A DNA stretch of 64,000 bases from Pseudovibrio sp947494035 (lineage in GTDB: Bacteria; Pseudomonadota; Alphaproteobacteria; Rhizobiales; Stappiaceae), in NCBI GenBank assembly GCA_947494035.1, contig CANLTN010000002.1, forward strand, positions 1 to 64,000, read 5' to 3'. How positions within the stretch are numbered: position 1 is the stretch's first letter; the number at the start of each line of letters is the position of its first letter. Shown here piece by piece: positions 53,865 through 63,476 of this stretch. The notes below the pieces were generated by a model. That model saw only the letters and a list, made by a program, of their open reading frames with translations, ran no database searches and was not told the DNA's origin. The position numbers and the translations under genes were made by a program.

Positions 53865-54955
53865 TGACCGGAAGAACGCTTAGTCTTTACATCTCCAAAC
53901 GATTCTTAAAGTCGATTCTGGCCCTGTTTCTGTTTGCAGCTGCCCTAATCCTTCTGTTTGACGTGCTTGAGCTTGTGCGCCGTGGTGGTGACCGCGAAGG
54001 TTTCTCCTTACTGCGCATTGTTGCCATCTCTGCCTTGCGCGTCCCCTTGCTGCTGGAGCAGGTTATTCCGTTTGCCGTGCTTTTCGGATCTATCTGGGCC
54101 TTTGTCTCTCTGAGCAGAAGTCTTGAACTGGTGATTGCGCGTGCAGCCGGTATTTCTGTCTGGCAGTTTACGGCCCCTGCTCTTTTGACCGGCCTGTTTA
54201 TCGGCGTCGTTGCTGTGGCTGTCTATAACCCCGGTGCAGTGTACCTGCAGTCAAAATCTGATCAGGTGGCTGAGGGGCTCTTCAGTGTGGAGCAAACATA
54301 TCTGCTGGAAGGCTCTGGCGAGGTTTGGCTCAGGCAGAACGGTACGGATGGTGAATCGGTTCTTCATGCGCGTCATACCACCGGCCAAGGCGCAACGCTA
54401 AACGGTGTAACCATCTTCTCATTTGACCGTCAGGGAGAGTTTTCGGAGAGAATCGAAGCGCGAAGTGCCGTACTTGAAGAGGGAATGTGGCGTTTATCGG
54501 ACGCTATTGTGTATGCTTTGGACACTGATCCACAACATTATGGAAACTATACGGTCAGCACATTTTTGACCCCAACAGAGGTTAAGGAAAGCATTGGCGC
54601 GCCGGAATCCATCAGTTTTTGGAGCCTTCCGCGCTTTATTGAGCTGTCCCAAAGAGCCGGATTGCCAGCCTATAGATATTCCTTACAATATCAGTCTCTT
54701 CTAGCCAAACCCCTCCTACTTGTGGCAATGATTGTGATTGCTGCTGCTGTTTCGCTGCGTGTATCGCGTTTTGGGGGGATTGGCCGCCTGGTCACTTGGG
54801 GCATTATTGCCGGCTTCGTGCTTTATGCTGTTTCTGAAGTTTCAAGAGATCTGGGGGGAGCCGGGATTGTTCCCACAACAGTTGCAGCGTGGGCACCTGG
54901 CGTATTTGGGGTTCTTATGGGTTTTACTATTCTGTTGAATCAGGAGGATGGTTGA
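53864..54955 (+). CDS. lptG: LPS export permease LptG
   Basis: A 363-residue partner of LptF with the same layout: SLYISKRFLKSILALFLFAA, VPLLLEQVIPFAVLFGSIWA, a periplasmic domain, and final helices ending VLMGFTILLNQEDG. Overlaps both neighbours by one base (TAATG, TGATG), so the three lpt genes are translationally coupled. Confidence 0.92.
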   Translation: MTGRTLSLYISKRFLKSILALFLFAAALILLFDVLELVRRGGDREGFSLLRIVAISALRVPLLLEQVIPFAVLFGSIWAFVSLSRSLELVIARAAGISVWQFTAPALLTGLFIGVVAVAVYNPGAVYLQSKSDQVAEGLFSVEQTYLLEGSGEVWLRQNGTDGESVLHARHTTGQGATLNGVTIFSFDRQGEFSERIEARSAVLEEGMWRLSDAIVYALDTDPQHYGNYTVSTFLTPTEVKESIGAPESISFWSLPRFIELSQRAGLPAYRYSLQYQSLLAKPLLLVAMIVIAAAVSLRVSRFGGIGRLVTWGIIAGFVLYAVSEVSRDLGGAGIVPTTVAAWAPGVFGVLMGFTILLNQEDG

Positions 54956-57357
54956 TGGTTTCGGCCCTTACCCTGAAACAGAAAATCAAGCGAGTTGGAG
55001 CTGGCTGCGTATCGCCAGCATACCTTCGCACTGTCTCTGCACTTGCGCTGTTGTGTGGCGCCGGCCTTGCAGTTCTTGGCGCGCCTGCACAAGCGCAGAT
55101 GGACCTTACCGGCGCAGCCGAGCAGAACATTGACACGTCTCAGCCGATGCTGCTTGAAGCGCGCGAGCTTCAGTACGATTTTGATAATGATGTCATTATT
55201 GCTTCGGGCAATGTAGAGATCTATTTTGACGATTATACATTGCGCGCCGAACGGGTTACTTACAACCGCGCGGATGGAAGGTTTTCTGCCTCCGGCAATG
55301 TGGAAATGACCGAGCCTGACGGCAATTTCATTCAGGCCGATAATCTGGAACTGAGTGATGACTTCGCCGAGGGCTTCGTCAACGCTCTGCAGATTGATAC
55401 ACCGCAGTTTACCCACTTTATTGCGGAAAGCGCTGAACGCAGCGGCGACAATCTGACAACACTGCACAATGGCACATATTCGGTCTACAAGGAGGCTCCC
55501 AAACCTCCTTTATGGCGGATCAAGTCGACCACCATCACTCATAACCAGCAAAACCAACGTATCTATTTTGAAGATTCGTCCATTGAGCTGTTTGGGAATA
55601 CCATCGCAAAAATCCCTTACTTCTCAATCGCAGATCCGTCAGTTGGACGTAAATCCGGTTTCCTGCTGCCAAGTTTTGTCACACAGAACCGCCTCGGGGT
55701 TGGTGTTTCTGTTCCGTTTTACTGGAGCATTTCGCCAACATATGACCTGACTGCAACGCTCACACCGCTGACACGCCAGGGGGCCCTCGGCCAACTCGAG
55801 TGGCGGCAGCGATTTGACCGGGGGCACTACAGCATTTCGGTTGGTGGGATCAATCAGGCCGATCCGGGTGCTTTTGAGGGTTCCAGTGGTGATGTGCGTG
55901 GTCGTTTCATCATCAACTCAAACAGTAATTTCGACATAACCAATCGCTGGCGAACCGGCTGGGATGTGACCTATGCGACCGATAGAGCCTTCCGCGAGGA
56001 CTATGGGTTTGCGCAATTTGGAAGCGCCCAAGAAGTTTCCAGACTGTACCTACACGGCGACACCGAACGCAATGTGTTTGATGCAAATGCTTACGCGTTC
56101 CAGATTGCGCAGGAAGACAATCCAAGCCCGACGCAACCGATGAACCCGATCGGGCCGTTTACGATGGTCAATGAGGACCTGCAGCAGAAACAGCCCTTCG
56201 TTCATCCAGTGATCGACAACTCCATATACTTTGAGAGGTCCATCCTTGGCGGTCAGTTGAATTACGACGGTAACCTGACCAGCTTGACACGCCAGACAAC
56301 AGATGCCTTCTTTGTAGATGGAGCGAACCGGTTCCGCGGCGTAGAAGGAACGTTCACACGCGTGAGTGCAAACCTGACATGGCAGCGCACGCTGATTGAT
56401 CCGATCGGACAGGTCTTCACGCCTTTTGCTTATGCCAAGACCAACCTATATTTTCTTGCCAATGCGGATGACAATGTAACAGCCCTTACAGATGAAGCGG
56501 TTGTTTTCCGTGGTATGCCTGCAGTTGGTATAGAGTATCGATATCCGTTCGTATCCACCTTCACTGGCGGCAATCAGGTGATTGAGCCGATTGCTCAGTT
56601 CATTGTGCGGCCAAACGAGGCTGAAATTGGCGAACTGCCGAACGAAGACGCGCAGTCCATTGTGTTTGATGCGTCTACCCTGTTCGAGTGGGACAAGTTC
56701 TCCGGGTTTGACCGGAACGAAGGTGGTGTGCGGACAAACCTCGGACTGCAATATAAGCTGCAATTTGACAAAGGTTCATTCGTGAGCGGTTTGTTCGGTC
56801 GCTCCTTCCAACTGGCTGGCCGTAACTCTTATGCCATACCGGGTTTATTGGATGCCACGGCTGACTCAGGCTTACAGACCGACGGTTCGGACTATGTGAC
56901 CAGCTTGTACTTTGACACCAACACCGGTTTCCGTATTGGTGGTAATGCTCGTTTCAATCAACATGATTTCGGCGTAGAACGTGCTGAAGTGGGGGCAAGT
57001 GGACGTTATGGGCCAGCCTCTACCGTACTTTCCTATGCATATCTGGCAGAACGTCCAGAAGCGGGCATTGATGAGCAGCGCTCTGAGTTTGTGGGGGCTT
57101 TGAACTTAAACCTGCAAGAAAACTGGCGTGCGTTCGGGTCACTTCGCTATGATATGATCAATGAAAATATTGTTCAGGATACTATTGGTATTGGGTATAT
57201 TGACGAAGGCTTTAATGCTTCTATTTCCTATAGTGAAGACAGAAGCCGGAATAATGGTGAAGCGGTTCAGCGGGTCTTTTTCTTCAGGTTTGGCCTGAGA
57301 ACTATTGGCGATACGACCCTCTCGCAGTCTAACTCCAGCTCAGACCCGAATGACTAA
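54955..57357 (+). CDS. lptD: LPS-assembly protein LptD
   Basis: An 800-residue outer-membrane beta-barrel that inserts LPS into the outer leaflet. A signal peptide ends near GAPAQAQ; the LptA-like N-terminal domain follows (LEARELQYDFDNDVIIASGN, VEMTEPDGNFIQADNLEL), then the barrel of the OstA/LptD family (WRIKSTTITHNQQNQRIYFE, GRKSGFLLPSFVTQNRLG). The start at 54955 is inside the lptG stop; upstream in-frame starts lie in lptG. Its partner LptE is not visible here. Confidence 0.93.
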   Translation: MVSALTLKQKIKRVGAGCVSPAYLRTVSALALLCGAGLAVLGAPAQAQMDLTGAAEQNIDTSQPMLLEARELQYDFDNDVIIASGNVEIYFDDYTLRAERVTYNRADGRFSASGNVEMTEPDGNFIQADNLELSDDFAEGFVNALQIDTPQFTHFIAESAERSGDNLTTLHNGTYSVYKEAPKPPLWRIKSTTITHNQQNQRIYFEDSSIELFGNTIAKIPYFSIADPSVGRKSGFLLPSFVTQNRLGVGVSVPFYWSISPTYDLTATLTPLTRQGALGQLEWRQRFDRGHYSISVGGINQADPGAFEGSSGDVRGRFIINSNSNFDITNRWRTGWDVTYATDRAFREDYGFAQFGSAQEVSRLYLHGDTERNVFDANAYAFQIAQEDNPSPTQPMNPIGPFTMVNEDLQQKQPFVHPVIDNSIYFERSILGGQLNYDGNLTSLTRQTTDAFFVDGANRFRGVEGTFTRVSANLTWQRTLIDPIGQVFTPFAYAKTNLYFLANADDNVTALTDEAVVFRGMPAVGIEYRYPFVSTFTGGNQVIEPIAQFIVRPNEAEIGELPNEDAQSIVFDASTLFEWDKFSGFDRNEGGVRTNLGLQYKLQFDKGSFVSGLFGRSFQLAGRNSYAIPGLLDATADSGLQTDGSDYVTSLYFDTNTGFRIGGNARFNQHDFGVERAEVGASGRYGPASTVLSYAYLAERPEAGIDEQRSEFVGALNLNLQENWRAFGSLRYDMINENIVQDTIGIGYIDEGFNASISYSEDRSRNNGEAVQRVFFFRFGLRTIGDTTLSQSNSSSDPND

Positions 57358-57380
57358 GTACGTATATGCACTTAGTCATT
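57349..57380 (+). other. hairpin overlapping the lptD stop
   Basis: AATGACTAAGT (57349-57359) pairs with ACTTAGTCATT (57370-57380) around a 10-nt loop. The stem includes the lptD stop codon. No T-tract follows, so a standard terminator is doubtful; it could be an attenuation or mRNA-stability element before the surA-like gene. Confidence 0.45.
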
Positions 57381-57562
57381 TGGTTGCGGACAAAAAATAG
57401 CTAGAGGAATGACAGAGTATTGCCTTCATTTGCGATTATTAAAATGAGAAACATTTTCCCAGACTGCGCCTTAATTCGGGGTTCGCTGTGCCCAACGAGC
57501 ATCAGTGCTAAATAAGAAGCGCAGAACGGGGCAAATGCCTTTGGGACGGAGAGCTTAATAAA

Positions 57563-58504
57563 ATGAAACTTACTCGCTTCTGTGCTTCGCTTGCTGTTGC
57601 CGCCAGCATGTTTGCACCAATTAGCCCAATGCTTACGACTGCAACTGCAGCAAGTAAAATTGTTGCGGTGGTCAATGGCCTTCCAATCACCAGCTACGAA
57701 CTTGAGCAGCGCTCAAAGCTTATCACCCTCACCACACGGGCTTCTGCCAGCGTTGCTAAGAGAAAAGCCAGGGAAGAGCTGATTGATGAAGCGCTGAAGC
57801 TTGGGGAAGCAAAGCGTGTGGGCGTTTCTGTGCCTGATAGCGAAGTTGATAATGCTTTCTCGACGATTGCCAAGCGGGTTAACTTGTCCACTTCCCAGTT
57901 CAACGATGCTTTGTCTCAAAGTGGCGTGAACCCGCGTACGCTGAAAAGTCGTTTACGGGCCGAGATTACCTGGTCCGAGGTGGTGATGCAGCGTTTTCGC
58001 GCGACCGTTCGGATTAATGAATCTGATGTGATTGCAGCTCTTCAGAGCAAAGAGGACAAGAAGTCAATCGGGACAACCAGTGTTGAATACGACCTGCAGC
58101 GCATCATCTTTGTGGTTCCTGAGAAGGCCAGCAAATCGTTCAGGAACAAACGCATGGACGAGATGAAGAAGCTCAGAGCGCGCTTTACCTCGTGCGAGCA
58201 AGGCATCCGCATCGCCTCTGGTTTGAATGAGGTGATCGTTCGTCCGATTGGCAAGCGCATGGAAACCGATTTGCCTGAAAACTTTGTCAAGCAGCTGGGT
58301 GAAATCTCTGTTGGCCGCGTTACAGCGCCTACCCCTGTAGACTCCGGATTTGAGATGGTTGCGCTTTGTGGTAAAGAGACAATCAACAGTGATGCGACTG
58401 CGCGAAGCACAATCGAGGGCGAGTTGCGGAATAAGCAAGGGCAACAGCTTTCTCGCCGTTACCTTCGTGACCTGCGCTCCAATGCTGTGATCGAGCAGCG
58501 CTGA
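57563..58504 (+). CDS. SurA-like periplasmic chaperone / peptidyl-prolyl isomerase
   Basis: A 313-residue protein with a signal peptide (FCASLAVAASMFAPISP, cleaved near ATA) and a SurA N-terminal domain (KIVAVVNGLPITSYELEQRS to about residue 165). A C-terminal parvulin-like domain (about 170-280) is present but degenerate. SurA assists outer-membrane protein folding, fitting its place after lptD. Isomerase activity uncertain. Confidence 0.85.
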   Translation: MKLTRFCASLAVAASMFAPISPMLTTATAASKIVAVVNGLPITSYELEQRSKLITLTTRASASVAKRKAREELIDEALKLGEAKRVGVSVPDSEVDNAFSTIAKRVNLSTSQFNDALSQSGVNPRTLKSRLRAEITWSEVVMQRFRATVRINESDVIAALQSKEDKKSIGTTSVEYDLQRIIFVVPEKASKSFRNKRMDEMKKLRARFTSCEQGIRIASGLNEVIVRPIGKRMETDLPENFVKQLGEISVGRVTAPTPVDSGFEMVALCGKETINSDATARSTIEGELRNKQGQQLSRRYLRDLRSNAVIEQR

Positions 58505-58538
58505 TCGCCTGATCAGCAGCAGGAGACATTTTTTAGTC

Positions 58539-59555
58539 ATGCGCAGAGTAAAATTGGCGCTCGCCCTTACAATGGGCGAGCCTGCAGGTATTGGGCCTGA
58601 CATTACGCTAACAACCTGGAAAAGGCGCTTTGAACGGGACGTTCAGCCGTTTTACGTTTTGTGCGATCCAGAACTCCTTAAAGCCCGTGCCAAGCATCTG
58701 GGCTTAAAAATTCCAATCAAAGTGATAGAACCGGAAGCTGCTTGTGAGTGCTTTGATGAAGCACTTCCCGTGGTGCCTTTGTCAGGACCTGTACAGGTCA
58801 CGCCGGGCGCACCTTCAGGGACCAATGCCGCACTGGTGATCGAATCGATTGAGACGGCTGTTCGTCATGTGAGACAGGGCCGTGCCTCTGCCGTTGTGAC
58901 AAACCCTATCTCCAAGAAAATTCTTTACGACTCCGGATTCCATCATCCCGGCCATACCGAGTTTCTCGGTGATCTGGCTAAAACATACTGGGATAAGGAT
59001 GTGGAGCCGATCATGCTGCTGGCGGGGCCGGAGCTGATGGCCGTTCCGCTGACAGTCCATGTTCCATTTGCCGACGTGCCCAAGCTGGTGACAAAAGACC
59101 TTATTGTCGAGCGTTGCCGGGCTATCAACAAAGACATGATCGAACGGTTTGGTATCGCTGCACCGCGCATTGCCATTGCTGGCCTTAACCCGCATGCGGG
59201 TGAAGGTGGTTCCATGGGCATGGAGGAGATCGAAACGATCTCACCAGCGATTGCCCAGTTGCGCAGTGAAGGCATCGACGCGCGTGGACCTTTGCCTGCC
59301 GACACCATGTTCCATAGTGAAGCGCTGGATACCTATGATGTGGCGGTGGCCATGTATCATGACCAAGCGCTTATTCCTGTTAAAACTCTTGCCTTTGATG
59401 AAGCCGTGAACGTGACGCTTGGCCTCCCCTATGTGCGCACTTCACCGGATCACGGGACCGCATTTTCCATTGCGGGAACCAACAAGGCCTCTCCAAATAG
59501 TTTGATGGCTTCCTTGCGTCTTGCAGCAGCCCTCGCCCAACCTGAGCTCGTTTAA
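58539..59555 (+). CDS. pdxA: 4-hydroxythreonine-4-phosphate dehydrogenase
   Basis: A 338-residue NAD-dependent enzyme of pyridoxal phosphate synthesis. Family marks: LTMGEPAGIGPDITL, VTNPISKKILYDSGFHHPGH (with metal-binding His), AGLNPHAGEGGSMG and AMYHDQALIPVKTLAF. AGGAGA lies 12 bp before the ATG. Overlaps rsmA by one base. lptD-surA-pdxA-rsmA is a familiar gram-negative gene order. Confidence 0.96.
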   Translation: MRRVKLALALTMGEPAGIGPDITLTTWKRRFERDVQPFYVLCDPELLKARAKHLGLKIPIKVIEPEAACECFDEALPVVPLSGPVQVTPGAPSGTNAALVIESIETAVRHVRQGRASAVVTNPISKKILYDSGFHHPGHTEFLGDLAKTYWDKDVEPIMLLAGPELMAVPLTVHVPFADVPKLVTKDLIVERCRAINKDMIERFGIAAPRIAIAGLNPHAGEGGSMGMEEIETISPAIAQLRSEGIDARGPLPADTMFHSEALDTYDVAVAMYHDQALIPVKTLAFDEAVNVTLGLPYVRTSPDHGTAFSIAGTNKASPNSLMASLRLAAALAQPELV

Positions 59556-60394
59556 TGTCACAAATTGATGATCTGCCACCTCTGCGTGAGGTGATTGCAG
59601 AGCATGGGCTTGATGCCCGAAAATCCCTTGGTCAGAACTTCCTTCTGGACCTCAACCTAACCTCGCGCATTGCCCGCAGTTCTGGTGATCTGAGCAACTG
59701 CACTGTTATTGAAGTGGGTCCCGGCCCCGGAGGTCTGACGCGGGCGTTGCTGGCGGCTGGTGCCCAAAAGGTTATTGCCATTGAGAAGGACACGCGCTGC
59801 CTACCGGCGCTTTCCCAGATTTCAGAGCATTACAACGGCAAGCTGGAGGTGATTGAGGGCGATGCTCTCAAGTACAATCCTGCTGATCTTGCCGATGGGC
59901 CGATCAAGATCATCGCAAACCTGCCTTACAATGTTGGCACCCAGCTGCTTCTGGGGTGGCTGACAACGGATGAATGGCCCCCATTTTGGGAGTCGTTGAC
60001 GTTGATGTTCCAGAAGGAAGTCGCGCAACGCATTGTTGCCGAGACGGGGAGCAAGGCTTATGGCCGGCTTGGCGTTTTGGCGAACTGGCGGTGTCACACA
60101 GACATTCTGTTTGATCTGAATCCGAAGGCTTTCACCCCTCCCCCAAAGGTGACCTCGGCTGTGGTGCAACTGCATCCACGTAAGGAGCCTCTGGCTTGCC
60201 CGCTGAAGGCGCTGGAGCGTGTAACTGCTCATGCCTTCGGTCAGCGGCGCAAAATGCTCAGAGCCAGCTTAAAAGGCCTCAAACCGGATGCGGAAGCCCG
60301 TATTGAAGCTGCTGGCCTCAAGCCAACGGCCCGTGCCGAGGAAATTGATGTTGCTGGGTTTGTTGCTCTCGCCCATGCCTTTGGCAGAGATTAG
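59555..60394 (+). CDS. rsmA: 16S rRNA (A1518/A1519) dimethyltransferase
   Basis: A 279-residue methyltransferase (KsgA) that dimethylates two adenosines of 16S rRNA. Typical: ARKSLGQNFLLDLNLTSRIA, VIEVGPGPGGLTRALLAAGA (SAM binding), IANLPYNVGTQLL (catalytic NLPY), and VTSAVVQLHP. Starts in the pdxA stop (TAATG). Last gene of the core string. Confidence 0.96.
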   Translation: MSQIDDLPPLREVIAEHGLDARKSLGQNFLLDLNLTSRIARSSGDLSNCTVIEVGPGPGGLTRALLAAGAQKVIAIEKDTRCLPALSQISEHYNGKLEVIEGDALKYNPADLADGPIKIIANLPYNVGTQLLLGWLTTDEWPPFWESLTLMFQKEVAQRIVAETGSKAYGRLGVLANWRCHTDILFDLNPKAFTPPPKVTSAVVQLHPRKEPLACPLKALERVTAHAFGQRRKMLRASLKGLKPDAEARIEAAGLKPTARAEEIDVAGFVALAHAFGRD

Positions 60395-60719
60395 GCTCAT
60401 ATGATCGACAGAGGTGGGTACAGCTTAAATAGTTTGCCCGCCTCTCAAGCGCGCCAACAAACGACCGGACGACTATGAGGCGCCACTAACCAGCTAAGTC
60501 TATGACCGGACTGCTCCTGACAGCGCCAAGAAAAAGCTTTCAGAATTATAGAAAATTCCCCACCCAAAGCAAGCTTACGCATAAAATTACAAGTATAAAC
60601 ACAGATACCCATAGTAAAATATACAGCATCACCCCCCCAACAACAAAGATACATTTTCCATTTATTAACCATGATTTCCTATCAGGATATATAGTGAAAA
60701 TGTGGTTATTGGTGGTATT
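60395..60719. other. intergenic region before the autotransporter
   Basis: About 325 bp, AT-rich in the right half, with no plausible gene and no obvious terminator. It should carry the autotransporter promoter. Sequence just before the start is similar to that before the second autotransporter. Confidence 0.5.
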
Positions 60720-63116
60720 GTGAAAAATACTAAGTACACAGCCGTATTAGTCATATATACTTTAAGTTTGGCAGCATGTAACGGTGGTGGCGGGTCCAAC
60801 GGAAACTCGGAGGCTAACGGGGCGCAGATACTTACGGCTCGTTTGCAATCTTGTGACACTGTTAACAGCTCAACTGGCATTTTTTCCTCTTGCGTAACTT
60901 CATTTGACGAAGCAATCGCAAAGCAATTTTCGCAACTTAGTGAGTTTATCGCACAAACCGTTACGGTTGAGGGTTTCTGGAATGGAGCATCGCATTCCAT
61001 CACAAGCAATGCCTATCATGATATCAATCTGCAATATGCCCGCGCTTTAGGGTTAACAGGCGCGGGAAAGCTAATCTCTATCGTCGACAACGGCGTCTTG
61101 CTCTCACACAATGATCTCAACGGTAAGAACATTATTGTATTTGGATCAAATGCAGCTAACGATCACGGTACCTTTGTTGCTACAATTGCTGCGGGTAATC
61201 ATGATGGGAGTGGCGTCATGGGCGTTGCTTCCGGCGCTGATCTCCATTTAACCTCACTAAATGGCAACTCTTCTTCCCAGTCACTTACCTCACATCTTGC
61301 GGCTGCAACTGCAGATGCTTTTGGTCATGGAGCAATCGTCCAGAACAATTCATGGGGCTATGTCTTCACAAGCAACCGTTCGAGCATAATGCTTTCGAAT
61401 TACAATGATTGGGCTGATCAAAATTCTAATGCCTCTGCCGCAGAGTTGCTTGGAACTTTCGTTGCCGATGGCATCAAGGATTGGGAAGACTACATTCACG
61501 CCCTTGAAGATTTTACCAGTCAGGGTGTGGTTGTGTTTGCACAATCAAATGGGACAAGTGACACCAGCTCATCCTTGATGGCCGCGCTGCCAGAAATTTT
61601 ACCAAGCCTGAAAGGCTCGTGGGCGGTCGCCGTCAACGGACTTCCTGAATATAATTCCAGTGGCGCGATCACTAAGGTGCATCTCCTTTCGGCGGGTTGC
61701 CTTGAGACGGCGCACTACTGTCTGACAGCAAACGGATCAACGGTTGGAGGGATTGCAAGGGCGAACAACGCCTACTCGGCGTGGACCGGAACCTCGTTCG
61801 CCGCACCGCAAATCTCTGGTTCGATTGCCCTTTTGGCAGAGGCATTCCCAGCCTTGCCAGCTTCTGATCTCCTCAACAGACTTTTTGCGTCAGCCAATAA
61901 CAGTTTCTTTGCGCCCACGGGAAGCGTAGATTTCGGAAACGGTGTGGTGCATGGCTACAATCAGAAGTTCGGGCATGGCTTTGTTGATTTGAAGGCCGCA
62001 CTACTGCCAATTGGAGATGTCGGCGTACCGGTGAGCAACAATGCGTATGATGGCGTTGCACCTCTCTCAGAAGTCAGCGTAACAGCTGGCTCTGCACACG
62101 GGGATGCAATTTTGACTAGTCTTCAAGGGAAAGCCATGGCGATCTACGATTCCCTTGGAGCAAACTTTACCATCAGCGCAGATGCAATCATTGGACCTGA
62201 GGCGCAGACTCTCGGGACCCAACTGGCAGCATTCACGTCCAGCAACAAAGTCAAAACCACAGAAGCCCCCTCCTCCTATTCCTTTCTGGACAATGGTTTA
62301 TCTGCAAGTACTGGCGGATTTCAGTTTGTTTCGGGCGACGTGGCTGATGTTGGAGAGGAATTGGGTTTCATCAGATCTGGTGATGGCCTGTTTTCCGGCG
62401 ATTCCTCGATCATTGCCGATGGGCCAGCAACCATGGCCTTTGCAACCGTGAGAAAGTCTGATGGGCACGGCTTTGGGGCTCTGGCCTTTGTTGAGCGCAC
62501 CAGTGATGGTATCGCCTCTGCCGGGTTTGGCTTTTCTGCGGCAAGATCAATAGCGCCTGATCTGACAGGTATTTTTGGTTTCACCGTCAACGGCGAAACA
62601 GGCACCGCGCTCGGCCTTTCAGCTGAAAGTCAGGATGATGAGAGCCTGTCTGCTACCAGTTCAGCCTTTTCCTTTGCCGGTGAGTGGACCTACCAGCAGG
62701 GCCTGTCATTCTTTGCCAATGCAGAGATTGGGATGACCGTTTCCGGTGGCGCAGGATATATCGAGTCACTTGATCCAGCTGTCCATAGTGCCTTTAGTGC
62801 TGGCATGAAGGTTGAAGGGGTGTTTGTGAAGAGCGATGCGCTGACATTCTCTCTTCGGCAACCTTTGCGCATTGAGCAAGGTAGCGGAACCATTCGCGTA
62901 CCTTCCGGGCGTTTAATCGACGGAACCATCTCTTATACTGATCATGAGATCGACCTGACGCCAAGTGCGCGTCAACTGGACTTCGGGTTTCGCTATGACA
63001 TCAGTTTTCGGGAGAATACATCGTTGGGGCTGGGCGCCGCGTTCTCAGTGAACGAAGGACACACCAGGGGGGACCTTGGCGCCTCCGGGCTGCTGGCGTT
63101 CAAGCATCGTTTCTGA
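60720..63116 (+). CDS. lipidated subtilisin-like autotransporter protease (NalP/SphB1-like)
   Basis: A 798-residue surface protease. A lipoprotein signal ends at the lipobox LSLAAC (Cys20), followed by a glycine linker. The S8 catalytic residues are Asp123 (ISIVDNGVLLSH), His149 (NDHGTFVATIAAG) and Ser359 (GTSFAAPQISG). From about residue 530 an autotransporter beta-barrel follows, ending with the terminal Phe of LLAFKHRF. The start is GTG 60720 (GGTGG upstream), giving the same distance to the lipobox cysteine as in the next gene. Substrate unknown. Confidence 0.9.
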   Translation: MKNTKYTAVLVIYTLSLAACNGGGGSNGNSEANGAQILTARLQSCDTVNSSTGIFSSCVTSFDEAIAKQFSQLSEFIAQTVTVEGFWNGASHSITSNAYHDINLQYARALGLTGAGKLISIVDNGVLLSHNDLNGKNIIVFGSNAANDHGTFVATIAAGNHDGSGVMGVASGADLHLTSLNGNSSSQSLTSHLAAATADAFGHGAIVQNNSWGYVFTSNRSSIMLSNYNDWADQNSNASAAELLGTFVADGIKDWEDYIHALEDFTSQGVVVFAQSNGTSDTSSSLMAALPEILPSLKGSWAVAVNGLPEYNSSGAITKVHLLSAGCLETAHYCLTANGSTVGGIARANNAYSAWTGTSFAAPQISGSIALLAEAFPALPASDLLNRLFASANNSFFAPTGSVDFGNGVVHGYNQKFGHGFVDLKAALLPIGDVGVPVSNNAYDGVAPLSEVSVTAGSAHGDAILTSLQGKAMAIYDSLGANFTISADAIIGPEAQTLGTQLAAFTSSNKVKTTEAPSSYSFLDNGLSASTGGFQFVSGDVADVGEELGFIRSGDGLFSGDSSIIADGPATMAFATVRKSDGHGFGALAFVERTSDGIASAGFGFSAARSIAPDLTGIFGFTVNGETGTALGLSAESQDDESLSATSSAFSFAGEWTYQQGLSFFANAEIGMTVSGGAGYIESLDPAVHSAFSAGMKVEGVFVKSDALTFSLRQPLRIEQGSGTIRVPSGRLIDGTISYTDHEIDLTPSARQLDFGFRYDISFRENTSLGLGAAFSVNEGHTRGDLGASGLLAFKHRF

Positions 63117-63172
63117 CAAAGGGTTTTAGAGGGACACCCCATGGAACTTCCCCCGCAAAAGCTAAGCAAAAT

Positions 63173-63207
63173 AAAAGCCCTGAGGCCGTGATGGCTTCAG
63201 GGTTTTT
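63173..63207 (+). terminator. rho-independent terminator after the first autotransporter
   Basis: AAAGCCCTGA and TCAGGGTTT arms with inner GGCC/GGC-type pairing, followed by a T-run; about 57 bp past the stop. Confidence 0.85.
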
Positions 63208-63476
63208 CTGGCTATGTTAGATGTGCAAGTCAACTCTCCCAGAGAACCACTCGAGATACGAGCCCCTCAGGACTCTAGCGGGAGTACGCCCTGCGCTTCA
63301 GGTTGCCTGTGGACGCGGCATATCATTAAGAATGCAGGGCCAAGAAAATACAATCTAAGGATGCTAATTTTTCCAGAATTCCAGCACGCAGGTACTGATA
63401 GACAAGATTTGCTCTTTATTTTTGCCCGTTAAAACTTATTAAGTTTTGCGGCGGAAATGTGAAGATTGGTGCGTTG
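63208..63476. other. intergenic region between the autotransporters
   Basis: About 269 bp; a 72-codon frame at 63214-63432 looks non-coding. The last ~20 bases resemble those upstream of the first autotransporter. Confidence 0.5.

Noticed and set aside
63214..63432. 72-codon frame between the autotransporters
   Set aside because: No family features and it lies in the terminator/promoter gap.
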